Assembly (NCBI RefSeq): GCF_014643695.1
Contig: NZ_BMJY01000002.1
Span: 380,550-444,549, forward strand
Direction of reading: 5' to 3'
Origin: Microbacterium album
GTDB taxonomy: Bacteria > Actinomycetota > Actinomycetes > Actinomycetales > Microbacteriaceae
Length of the DNA: 64,000 nt
In this document: in pieces, positions 32,100 through 41,287 of the stretch
How the letters are laid out: the number at the start of each line of letters is the position of its first letter
Position numbering within the stretch: the first letter of the stretch is position 1
Translations under genes and position numbers: made by a program
The notes under the pieces: generated by a model
Told to the model about the DNA's origin: nothing
What the model saw: the letters and a program-made list of their open reading frames with translations, nothing else
The model's database searches: none

Positions 32100-34454
32100 A
32101 TGACGAGCAGGCAGCCGCCGATGCGCCGTATCGACGCGCCGCGGCTCGATCTGCGCCGGTTCCTCCCGGGATGGGCGGCGGGGGCCGTGGGGATCCCCGG
32201 GCACTCGTCCTTCGCGCGGCTGCGCGAGGACGTCGCCGGCATCGCCGAGCACCGGGCGCGTGTCGCGCGGCTCTCGGACGACGAGCTGCGCGACGCCGGT
32301 CGGGATTGGCGGCGGAGGGGGAGGGTCGGTCCTGCGCCGTCGCTGCTCGCGCTGATCGAGGAGGCGACGCGCCGCACGCTCGGCTGGACGCCGTACGAGG
32401 GACAGCTCCTGGCAGCCATCGCCCTCTCTCGCGGCTTCGCGGTGGAGCTCGACACCGGCGAGGGGAAGACGCTCGCCGGCGCCATGGCCGCGGCGCTGCA
32501 CGCGCTGGCGGGACGCAGCGTCCACGTGCTGTCGGTCAACGACTACCTCGCCGGACGGGACGCGCAGTGGATGGGGCCGCTCCTCGGGGCGCTCGGCATC
32601 GACGTCGCGTGGATCGGCCAGGCGTCCACAGCGCACGAGCGCAGGGACGCGTATCGTGCGCCCGTCGTGTACGCGCCCGTCACCGAGGTCGGGTACGACG
32701 TGCTGCGTGACCGGCAGGCGACCGGGGCGGACGAGCGCGTCGAGCCGCGCTTCGATGTCGCGATCGTGGACGAGGCCGACGCGGTCATGATCGACGAGGC
32801 GATGACGCCGCTCGTGCTCGCGGGCGCGTCGGACGAGGGCGCGGAGGACCTGTCGACGGCGACGGAACTCGTGCGCTCCCTCGAACCGGACGCGCACTAT
32901 GCCGTCGACGAGGACCGTGCCACGGTCGCGCTCACCGACGCGGGCCTGGACCTCCTCGAGGGGACGCTGGGGGTGAACCTCTTCGCGTCCGAGCACGCCG
33001 GGCTGCTGACCCGCATCAACCTCGCGCTGCACGCGCGCGTCCTGATGCGCCGCGACGTCGACTACCTCGTGGTCGACGACGGGATCCACTTGGTCAATAG
33101 CGCGCGGGGCCGCGTGGCTCAGCAGCAGCGGTGGCCGGACGGTCTGCACGCGGCGATCGAGGCCAAGGAGGCAGTGCCGATCACCCCGCCGGGGATCGTG
33201 CTGGACACCCTCACCGTGCAGGACCTGCTGCTGACGTACCGCACCCTGAGCGGCATGAGCGGCACCGTGCTGCCCGTCGCCGACGAGCTGATGGAGTTCT
33301 ACGGGCTCCCGTCCGGGCGTGTCGAGCGGCACCGCCCGAACCGGCGGACAGACGAGCCGACGCGGGTGCTCGCCTCGCGCCAGGAGAAGGACGCGGCGAT
33401 CGTCGAGGAGATCCTGCGGCGCCACGAGGCGGGCCAGCCGGTGCTCGTCGGAACGCAGACCGTGGCGGAGTCCGAGGAACTGGCTGCCCGTCTGCCCGCT
33501 CGCGTCGGCGCGCGCGTGCTCAACGCTCGCAACGACGCCGAGGAGGCCGAGGTGGTCGCGCGGGCGGGGGAGCGTGGGGCCATCACGGTCTCGACCCAGA
33601 TGTCAGGGCGCGGCACGGACATCCGCCTCGGCGGTGCCGACGAGCGCGACCGCGACCGGGTCGTGGCGGCGGGAGGGCTCGCCGTGATCGCGACATCCGT
33701 GTATCCCTCGCGTCGGCTGGACCTGCAGCTCCGCGGCCGTGCGGGACGCCAGGGCGATCCCGGCGTGTCGCTCGCGTTCGCGAGCCTCGAGGACGAAGTC
33801 GTCGTCGCGAACCTCACCGCGAGATGGCGCCGGCGGATCGCACGCCCTGCGGCTGTGCCGGACAGCGTGCGGCGCACGATCGTGCACGAGGCGCAGGGCA
33901 TCTCAGAGGCCGTTCGCCTCGGACGGCACCGCAGCACGTGGCAGTACAGCCGTGCGCTCACGGCGCAGCGGACGAAGGTCCTTGCCGTCCGCGAGGACGT
34001 CCTTCGCGGCTCCCGCGGGTGGCTGGATGCGGCGATCGCCGGCCCGGTCGGAGCCCTGGCGTCGGTCGCTGCCACGGAGACGGTCGACCGAGCCGTCACG
34101 CTCATCGCGCTCCATCATCTCGACCGGCGGTGGAGTGACCACGTGGCGGTGCTCTCCGAGTTGCGCGACGGGATCCACCTGCGCGCCCTCGCCGGGCAGA
34201 ACCCGGCCGACGAGTTCCACCGGCTGGCCCTGCGCGAATTCGAGGGGTTCTTCGACGTGGTCGCGCAGGACGTCGCCGCCTCCCTGCGCGACCTGGAGAC
34301 GCACGGCCTCGACGATCCCCTCAGGAGCCTGGGACTGCGCCGCCCCTCGGCGACGTGGACGTACATGATCCGGGACAACCCCCTGGGTGACCCGGCAGGG
34401 CGGGCGGCCGAGGGCCTGCGGAGCCTGTTGCGCGGCGAGCGCCGGCGCCACTGA
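32100..34454 (+). CDS. secA2: Accessory preprotein translocase ATPase SecA2
   Basis: The 784-residue protein is a shortened SecA: Walker A DTGEGKT, SVNDYLAGRDAQWMG, the DEAD box IVDEADAVMIDEA, TLSGMSGT, STQMSGRGTDIRLGG and RGRAGRQGDPG, then the helical scaffold and wing. It lacks the C-terminal linker and zinc site of SecA1, as actinobacterial SecA2 proteins do. It would drive export of a special subset of proteins with SecYEG. GGAGG lies 9 bases before the ATG at 32100; an ATG at 32091 directly abuts that site and is less likely. No accessory SecY or glycosylation genes are beside it. Confidence 0.9.
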   Translation: MTSRQPPMRRIDAPRLDLRRFLPGWAAGAVGIPGHSSFARLREDVAGIAEHRARVARLSDDELRDAGRDWRRRGRVGPAPSLLALIEEATRRTLGWTPYEGQLLAAIALSRGFAVELDTGEGKTLAGAMAAALHALAGRSVHVLSVNDYLAGRDAQWMGPLLGALGIDVAWIGQASTAHERRDAYRAPVVYAPVTEVGYDVLRDRQATGADERVEPRFDVAIVDEADAVMIDEAMTPLVLAGASDEGAEDLSTATELVRSLEPDAHYAVDEDRATVALTDAGLDLLEGTLGVNLFASEHAGLLTRINLALHARVLMRRDVDYLVVDDGIHLVNSARGRVAQQQRWPDGLHAAIEAKEAVPITPPGIVLDTLTVQDLLLTYRTLSGMSGTVLPVADELMEFYGLPSGRVERHRPNRRTDEPTRVLASRQEKDAAIVEEILRRHEAGQPVLVGTQTVAESEELAARLPARVGARVLNARNDAEEAEVVARAGERGAITVSTQMSGRGTDIRLGGADERDRDRVVAAGGLAVIATSVYPSRRLDLQLRGRAGRQGDPGVSLAFASLEDEVVVANLTARWRRRIARPAAVPDSVRRTIVHEAQGISEAVRLGRHRSTWQYSRALTAQRTKVLAVREDVLRGSRGWLDAAIAGPVGALASVAATETVDRAVTLIALHHLDRRWSDHVAVLSELRDGIHLRALAGQNPADEFHRLALREFEGFFDVVAQDVAASLRDLETHGLDDPLRSLGLRRPSATWTYMIRDNPLGDPAGRAAEGLRSLLRGERRRH

Positions 34455-34484
34455 TCCCCGCGGCCTGCCGGCCTGCGCCAGGAG

Positions 34485-34545
34485 CGGAGATCTGCACGAT
34501 CGCGGAGGGATGGCGCGGAAGCGTCCGAATTCGTGCAGATCTCCG
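34485..34545. repeat. 15-bp perfect inverted repeat between secA2 and eno
   Basis: CGGAGATCTGCACGA (34485-34499) and its inverse TCGTGCAGATCTCCG (34531-34545) are separated by 31 bases. It may terminate the secA2 transcript or bind a regulator upstream of the eno promoter. Confidence 0.7.
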
Positions 34546-34580
34546 ACGCGACGGCAGCGGGGCGGGCGCGGGACCGGGGC

Positions 34581-34608
34581 GGTGACGGGGGAGCCCGGGT
34601 CGTAGACT
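34581..34608 (+). promoter_or_regulatory. eno promoter
   Basis: GGTGAC (34581-34586) and TAGACT (34603-34608) are 16 bp apart, giving a leader of about 45 bases that contains the eno ribosome site. Confidence 0.5.
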
Positions 34609-34610
34609 GA

Positions 34611-35939
<1,329 letters not shown>

Positions 35940-36009
35940 GGAAGGGCGGCGTCGCCAGGCGGAGAAGAAGCCGGGCGCGAGAGGCCAGACGAGGGAAGGG
36001 GGAGTCGTG

Positions 36010-36567
36010 GTGAAGAGACCCGCGGCTCCCTCTTCGCCGTCCCGCCCCCGCCGCCTTCCGTCCGAACGCGGCTCGGCGCGAGTGACGGCGGCGGAGGCGC
36101 GGGAGTGGCTCAGCAGCATCCGCTTCTCGGGCTTCGCCGTCATCATGCTCGGGCTCGTCGTGCTCGGCGTGTTCGTGCTCGCGCCCACCGTTTCGACGTA
36201 TGTCGAGCAGCGCCAGAAGATCGCCGCGCTGGAGGACGCGATCCAGGTCACGGAGGACGAGATCGCGGCTCTCAAGCGCGAGCGCGACCGCTGGCGCGAT
36301 CCCGCCTACATCACGACGCAGGCACGCGAGCGCCTCTACTACAACATGCCCGGTGAGGTGTCCTTCCTCGTGGTCAACGACCTCGAGGCGACCGATCTCG
36401 CGCGCGAGCCGGAGCCGATCAGCGCGGAGGTCGAGGAGTCTCGCTCCGAATGGACGACGCACCTGCTGTCCTCCGTCATCCAGGCGGGGCTCGCGCAGGT
36501 CGCGGTGGAGGCACCGTCCGAGCCTCCCGCGGACGAGCCTCCCGCCGACGAGGCGCCCGCTCCCTGA
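36010..36567 (+). CDS. Septum formation initiator, FtsB/DivIC family
   Basis: The 185-residue bitopic membrane protein has a basic cytoplasmic N-terminus, one transmembrane helix (about 36-58), a coiled coil (VEQRQKIAALEDAIQVTEDEIAAL) and the family motif RWRDPAYITTQARERLYYNMPGE. An Ala/Pro/Glu tail follows. It acts in the FtsB-FtsL-FtsQ divisome complex. Two adjacent GTG codons exist; that at 36010 has AAGGGGGAG at 5 bases and is preferred over 36007. The eno-ftsB-DUF501 order is conserved in actinobacteria. Confidence 0.88.
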   Translation: MKRPAAPSSPSRPRRLPSERGSARVTAAEAREWLSSIRFSGFAVIMLGLVVLGVFVLAPTVSTYVEQRQKIAALEDAIQVTEDEIAALKRERDRWRDPAYITTQARERLYYNMPGEVSFLVVNDLEATDLAREPEPISAEVEESRSEWTTHLLSSVIQAGLAQVAVEAPSEPPADEPPADEAPAP

Positions 36568-36643
36568 TCCGCCGGTCTCCGGAAGACCCGAATCGGGGGC
36601 GGCGACGAGCCGGCTGTCAGGCGAGCGCCGTTAGCCTGGGATG

Positions 36644-37162
36644 GTGACGACACCGCCATTCGAGCCCGTGCGACCGATCGACCTCGAGGTCGTGTCGGCG
36701 CAGCTCGGCCGCCCCGCGCGCGGGGTCGTCGGTGTCGCGGCCCGCTGCGTGTGCGGCAACCCGACCGTGGTGGCGACGTCGCCACGGCTCCCCGACGGCA
36801 CGCCGTTCCCCACCTTCTACTACCTCACCCATCCCGAGGCGGCCGCCGAGATGTCGCGGCTCGAGGCGGGCCAGGCGATGCCGGAGCTTGCGGCACGGCT
36901 GACCGAGGATCCCGAGTTCGGCGCGCAGTACCGTCGCGCCCACGAGGCGTACCTGGAGGACCGGTCGCGGTTCGGCGAGGTGCCGGAGATCGCCGGGATC
37001 TCCGCCGGCGGCATGCCGATGCGGGTGAAGTGCCTGCACGCGCTCGCCGGTCACGCGCTCGCCGCAGGACCGGGCGTGAACCCGGTGGGCGACGCGGCCC
37101 TCGAGCGCTCCGCGTGGTCGCCCGACCGCTGCGCGTGCGCCGATCCGGGGAGGGCGGCATGA
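36644..37162 (+). CDS. DUF501 family protein
   Basis: The 172-residue protein has the DUF501 features: an N-terminal QLGRPARGVVGVAARCVCGNP with paired Cys, FPTFYYLTHPEA and SRLEAG, and VKCLHALAGHALAAGPGVNPVGD. The function is unknown; it is nearly always beside eno and ftsB (and often ppx) in actinobacteria. The GTG at 36644 lies exactly 6 bases after TAGCCT; the ATG at 36641 is only 3 bases away, so GTG is preferred. Its stop overlaps the protease start (ATGA). Cys/His placement might bind a metal (inference). Confidence 0.88.
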   Translation: MTTPPFEPVRPIDLEVVSAQLGRPARGVVGVAARCVCGNPTVVATSPRLPDGTPFPTFYYLTHPEAAAEMSRLEAGQAMPELAARLTEDPEFGAQYRRAHEAYLEDRSRFGEVPEIAGISAGGMPMRVKCLHALAGHALAAGPGVNPVGDAALERSAWSPDRCACADPGRAA

Positions 37163-38445
37163 GGCGGCGTCTGCTGCTCGTCGTCGGCATCGCTCTGACG
37201 GGAGCCCTGCTGACGGGGGCGACCCCGAGCCCGGACCCGACCACGGCCGAGGACGAGGACCCGATCCGCTCGCAGCAGTACTGGCTCGAGGACTACGGGA
37301 TCACCCAGGCGTGGGAGACCACGCGGGGGGCGGGCGTCACGATCGCGGTCATCGACTCCGGCATCGCGGACGGACCACCCGAGTTCGAGGGCGCGGTCAT
37401 CGGAGGAACGGACGTCTCCGGTGTCGGCACGCCCGACGGGCGCACGCCCGTCGACGTCATCAACCGGAACCACGGCAGCCAGGTGGCCTCGCTCGCGGCG
37501 GCGCGCGGCACCGGGGAGGACGCCGGGATGATCGGGGTCGCGCCCGAGGCGAACCTGCTCTCGATCTCCCTCGGCTTCGGAGCGTCCGCGACGGTGCCTT
37601 TCAGCGAGCAGGTGGCCAAGGCCATGGTCTGGGCCGTCGACAACGGCGCGGACATCATCAACCTGTCCTTCACGACGAACCGCACCGGGTGGGATGAGAG
37701 CTGGGACGAGGCCTTCCTCTACGCGTACGAGCACGACGTGGTCGTCGTGGTCGCGGCGGGCAACCGGGGCAGCGGCACCGACGTGGTCGGGGCGCCCGCG
37801 ACCATTCCGGGCGTCCTGACGGTCGCCGGCGTGGACCCCGAGGGACGTGCCAGCATCGAGGCGTCGACGCAGGGGATCACGATCGGCATCTCGGCCCCGA
37901 GCGAGCGGCTGCTGGGCGTGACGCTGGACGGCAAGGTCGAGGGCTGGAAGGGCACGAGCGGCGCCGCCCCCATCGTTGCAGGAGTCGCCGCGCTCGTGCG
38001 GTCGGCCCACCCCGAACTCAATGCGGTTAACGTGATCAACCGGATCATCCAGACCGCGCGGACGCCCCCGGGCGTCACGCGAGTGCCCGACCCCTTCTAC
38101 GGCTACGGGCTCGTGGACGCGGCGGCGGCCGTCGAGACGAACGTGCCGCGGGTGACGCAGAACCCCATGGGAAGCCTGCCGCGATGGATCGAGCTGAACC
38201 GCCGCAAGGAGGTCGGCCCGCAGCCCACGCCGACCGTCACGCCCGTCGAGATCCCGCCCCTGCCGCCGGCCGAGCCGCCCGCCGCGGCCGCCGCGCCGGG
38301 CCTGCCCACCGCGGACAGCCTGCGGTACGGGACGTTGCCGCTCGTCGCCCTCAGCGGCGCTGGTATCCTCGTGGTGCTGGGCGGCATCGCGACCGCGCGA
38401 CGCGTCCGCTCGGCCCGTGTGCGGCGTTCGCCGGGCAATCTCTGA
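37159..38445 (+). CDS. Mycosin-like membrane-anchored subtilisin-family serine protease
   Basis: The 428-residue protein has a signal peptide (about 1-22), an S8 peptidase domain with catalytic D66 (AVIDSGIA), H105 (NRNHGSQVA), oxyanion N202 (VAAGNRG) and S267 (GTSGAAPIVAG), a Pro-rich stalk (about 350-385) and one C-terminal transmembrane helix before a basic tail. This layout equals that of the type VII secretion mycosins, but no ESX gene is nearby. It is translationally coupled to the DUF501 gene by ATGA. The substrate is unknown. Confidence 0.88.
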   Translation: MRRRLLLVVGIALTGALLTGATPSPDPTTAEDEDPIRSQQYWLEDYGITQAWETTRGAGVTIAVIDSGIADGPPEFEGAVIGGTDVSGVGTPDGRTPVDVINRNHGSQVASLAAARGTGEDAGMIGVAPEANLLSISLGFGASATVPFSEQVAKAMVWAVDNGADIINLSFTTNRTGWDESWDEAFLYAYEHDVVVVVAAGNRGSGTDVVGAPATIPGVLTVAGVDPEGRASIEASTQGITIGISAPSERLLGVTLDGKVEGWKGTSGAAPIVAGVAALVRSAHPELNAVNVINRIIQTARTPPGVTRVPDPFYGYGLVDAAAAVETNVPRVTQNPMGSLPRWIELNRRKEVGPQPTPTVTPVEIPPLPPAEPPAAAAAPGLPTADSLRYGTLPLVALSGAGILVVLGGIATARRVRSARVRRSPGNL

Positions 38446-38464
38446 CTCAAGGAGTACTTCTCTC

Positions 38465-40060
38465 GTGCCCAAGATCCTCATCGTCGGCGGTGGCTACGCG
38501 GGTTTCTACACCGCATGGAAGCTCGAGAAGCATCTGCGTCGCGGAGAGGCGGAGGTCGTGCTCGTCGACCCGCTGCCGTACATGACGTACCTGCCCTTCC
38601 TCCCGGAGGTCGCGGCGGGGTCGATCGAGCCGCGCCACACCGTGGTCTCGCACCGTCGCCACCTGAAGCGGACGAAGCTCGTCACGGCCAAGGTCACGAG
38701 GATCGACCACGCCAACAAGACGGCGACGATCTCGCCCGAGGGCGGCGAGCCGTACGAGTACGCGTACGACCACGTCGTCGTGACGGCCGGGTCCGTCTCC
38801 CGCACGTTCCCGATCCCCGGCATCGCGGAGAACGCCATCGGCCTCAAGTCGGTCGAGGAGGCGATCGCCGTCCGCGACACGCTGATCGCCAACTTCGAGA
38901 AGGCGGCGGCGCTGCCGGCCGGCCACCCGCTGCGCCAGCGCCTGCTGACGGTCGTGATCGTCGGCGGCGGCTTCGCGGGCATCGAGACCCTCGGCGAGCT
39001 GCGCTCGCTGGCCTCGTCGCTCGTGGGGACGTTCCCGGAGATCTCGTTCGAGGAGACGCAGTTCCACCTCATCGAGGCGATGGGTCGGATCATGCCCGAG
39101 GTCTCGCTGCCCACGAGCGAGTGGGTGCTGAAGGACCTCGCCAAGCGCGGCGCCAACGTGCACCTCGACACGCAGGTGACGAGCGCGGTCGACGGCGTCG
39201 TGGAGACCTCGACCGGCGCGAGCTACCCGAGCGACCTCATCATCTGGACCGCCGGCGTCATGGCCAATCCCGCGGTCGTGCGCGGCAGCGACCTGCCGAC
39301 CGAGCCCCGCGGACGCATCACCACGCAGGCGGACCTGCGCGTCGTGGACGGCGAGACGGTCGTCGAGGGCGCGTGGGCCGCGGGCGACATCGCGGCCGTG
39401 CCCGACAAGACGGGCGGCCTTCCGGATGGCACGTGCGTGCCCAACGCGCAGCACGCCGTCCGCCAGGCGAAGCTGCTCGCGAAGAACATCGTGGCCGTGC
39501 TGCGCGGCGACGCGCCCGTCGAGTACGAGCACAAGAACCTCGGCGCCGTCGCCGGCCTCGGCCTCTACACCGGTGTGTTCCAGTCGGGCAAGTTCGCCCT
39601 GAAGGGCTTCCTCGCCTGGGCCGCGCACCGCGGCTACCACGGGCTCGCCATGCCGACGTGGGAGCGGAAGTGGCGCGTGCTCTGGGGCTGGTGGCACAAC
39701 TTCTTCCTGGGCCGCGACACCGTGCAGCTTCAGACGGCGCGCACCCCGCGAGCGTTCTTCGAGGCGTTCGCGTCGCGTCCGAAGCCGGCCGCGGAGGCTC
39801 CTGTGGACCCGGCGCCGCCCGCCGCCGCCACGCCGGAGGCGCAGAAGGCGGACGCCGCCGAGCGCCCGATGCCGACGCCCTCGCCGGGTGCCGAGGGCCC
39901 CGGTGCCGAGGGGCCGGCCGCCGACGCCGCCAGCGCCGCGCCCGAGGCGGTGCCCGCCGCGAGCGAGTCGCCCGCCGCGGACACGGCCGAGGCAGCGGCC
40001 AAGAAGCCCGCCGCGAAGAAGCCCGCGCGCACGCCGGCCGCCAAGAACGCCGCAGAGTAG
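38465..40060 (+). CDS. ndh: Type II NADH dehydrogenase (NDH-2) with long C-terminal tail
   Basis: The 531-residue flavoprotein passes electrons from NADH to menaquinone without pumping protons. It has an FAD-binding motif ILIVGGGYAGFYTAWKLEKH, the FLPEVAAGSIEPRH segment, the NADH-binding VIVGGGFAGIETLGEL, WAAGDIAAVPD and NAQHAVRQAK, and amphipathic membrane-binding sequence near 410-440. The enzyme proper ends near residue 440; about 90 further residues are Ala/Pro/Glu-rich and finish with KKPAAKKPARTPAAKNAAE, like a histone-H1 tail. The GTG start has AAGGAG upstream. A strong terminator follows. Confidence 0.93.
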   Translation: MPKILIVGGGYAGFYTAWKLEKHLRRGEAEVVLVDPLPYMTYLPFLPEVAAGSIEPRHTVVSHRRHLKRTKLVTAKVTRIDHANKTATISPEGGEPYEYAYDHVVVTAGSVSRTFPIPGIAENAIGLKSVEEAIAVRDTLIANFEKAAALPAGHPLRQRLLTVVIVGGGFAGIETLGELRSLASSLVGTFPEISFEETQFHLIEAMGRIMPEVSLPTSEWVLKDLAKRGANVHLDTQVTSAVDGVVETSTGASYPSDLIIWTAGVMANPAVVRGSDLPTEPRGRITTQADLRVVDGETVVEGAWAAGDIAAVPDKTGGLPDGTCVPNAQHAVRQAKLLAKNIVAVLRGDAPVEYEHKNLGAVAGLGLYTGVFQSGKFALKGFLAWAAHRGYHGLAMPTWERKWRVLWGWWHNFFLGRDTVQLQTARTPRAFFEAFASRPKPAAEAPVDPAPPAAATPEAQKADAAERPMPTPSPGAEGPGAEGPAADAASAAPEAVPAASESPAADTAEAAAKKPAAKKPARTPAAKNAAE

Positions 40061-40069
40061 CGAATCGAC

Positions 40070-40103
40070 GACGAAGCCCGCCACGCCCGTGGCGGGCTTC
40101 GTC
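40070..40103 (+). terminator. Strong terminator after ndh
   Basis: A perfect 15-bp stem (GACGAAGCCCGCCAC and its complement) closes a 4-base loop immediately after the ndh stop codon. Confidence 0.85.
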
Positions 40104-40131
40104 GCGCCACGGCGGTACGGTGGAGCCACAG

Positions 40132-40204
40132 GCCCCCGTAGCCCAATGGCAGAGGCAGGCGACTTAAACTCGCTCCAGTCTGGGTTCGAGTCCCAGCGGG
40201 GGTA
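40132..40204 (+). tRNA. tRNA with TAA anticodon (Leu, UUA codon), class I fold
   Basis: The 73-base cloverleaf has acceptor GCCCCCG with CGGGGGT (a G-U pair at the end), anticodon stem GGCGA/TCGCT around loop CTTAAAC with anticodon TAA, T arm CTGGG-TTCGAGT-CCCAG and discriminator A. The variable loop is only about five bases (CCAGT), whereas tRNA-Leu normally has a long variable arm. The D stem is short. No CCA is encoded. The anticodon predicts leucine. Confidence 0.88.
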
Positions 40205-40264
40205 CGGATCGGGAGCGCGTGGTGCCGAGCGCGCGGCCGTGGCCGACGCCGTGCCGACGTCCCG

Positions 40265-41173
40265 CTACCGGTCGGCGAGCGCTGTCCGCACGGCCTCCAG
40301 GAACCACGCGTGCGCCGACGACAGCTCGGCGTCGCGATGCGAGATGAGGTGCACTCCCGTGCGCGGCGACGGGAAGGGCAGCTCGAGCAACCTGGTGCCC
40401 TCCAGGCCGGTGATGAGACGCGAGAAGGCGTCGACCGGCACGATCGCGAAGAACCCGCACTGGGCGACGATGCGGGGCAGCGAGGTGAAGCGGTTGACCT
40501 CGACGTGCGGCACGTCCGACAGGATCCCGGCTCCCAGGGTTGTGACCGCCTCCGTGATCGTCCGGTGCCCCGCCGACGGTCCCACCCGCACCTCCGGGAG
40601 GCGGCGCAGGTCCTCGACGCTGACGGTGCCGTCGCGCGCCTCGAGGTCCTCGGGCACGAGGCAGCCGTACCGGTCGTAGAAGAGCACCTCCTGAGCGACG
40701 GGACCGCGCACAGGCGAGCTGCCGATCGCCGCGTCGACGTCGTGCGAGAGCAGGTCCTGCACGACGGTCTCGATGTCGAGCGGGACGGTCTCGATCTGGA
40801 TCCCGGATCCCGCGCTGCCGGTGGCCTGCAGGATGCGAGGCAGGAGCCCGGCCTCGCCGAGATCGGTGAGCGCGATGCGGAAGCGCCGGGTCGATGTGGC
40901 CGGGTCGAACTGGGTGCGGTCCTCGGTGCTCGCCGCGATCTGCGACAGGGGGCCGTTGATCTCGGCGTAGATGCTCGTGGCCAGGCGCGTGGGCGTGACG
41001 CCCGCACGCGAGCGCACGAACAGCGGGTCGTCGAAGTGGTCGCGCAGCCGTTTCAGGGCGTGACTCACGGCCGGCTGCGACAGGCGCAGCGTCTCGGCCG
41101 CACGCGTGATGTTGCGGGTCCGATAGACCACCACGAAGGTGCGCAGGAGGTTGAGGTCGACGTGCAGGTTCAC
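40265..41173 (-). CDS. LysR-family transcriptional regulator
   Basis: The 302-residue protein has an N-terminal winged helix (LNLLRTFVVVYRTRNITRAAETLRLSQPAVSHALKRL, about 6-42) and a C-terminal periplasmic-binding-like effector domain. It is divergent from the ThDP enzyme and ABC importer operon, the classic arrangement of a LysR activator with its target; the effector is probably the imported substrate or its metabolite. The GTG at 41173 is chosen because the HTH begins right after; no strong ribosome site is seen. Confidence 0.9.
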   Translation of the reverse strand: MNLHVDLNLLRTFVVVYRTRNITRAAETLRLSQPAVSHALKRLRDHFDDPLFVRSRAGVTPTRLATSIYAEINGPLSQIAASTEDRTQFDPATSTRRFRIALTDLGEAGLLPRILQATGSAGSGIQIETVPLDIETVVQDLLSHDVDAAIGSSPVRGPVAQEVLFYDRYGCLVPEDLEARDGTVSVEDLRRLPEVRVGPSAGHRTITEAVTTLGAGILSDVPHVEVNRFTSLPRIVAQCGFFAIVPVDAFSRLITGLEGTRLLELPFPSPRTGVHLISHRDAELSSAHAWFLEAVRTALADR

Positions 41174-41194
41174 GGGTTGATATGCACCAGATGA

Positions 41195-41214
41195 ATAGCG
41201 ATGATGATGGCTAT
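41195..41214. promoter_or_regulatory. Candidate LysR operator
   Basis: ATAGC-N10-GCTAT forms a dyad with the T-N11-A spacing typical of LysR sites, 22 bp before the regulator start and in the shared region with the ThDP operon. A further ATAGC occurs at about 41243. Confidence 0.5.
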
Positions 41215-41287
41215 CTATTGGACGAACTTTCTCGCCCACCATAGCGTGAGACCGCGCGGTCGACGAGGACCGGGAAGGGTACGGGTG

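Noticed and set aside
29571..33425. A 1284-codon minus-strand open frame spanning GntR to secA2
   Set aside because: It covers four well-supported plus-strand genes and shows low-complexity shadow composition.
40132..40300. tRNA as an integration site of a mobile element
   Set aside because: No second copy of the tRNA 3' end, integrase or element-like gene was seen downstream.
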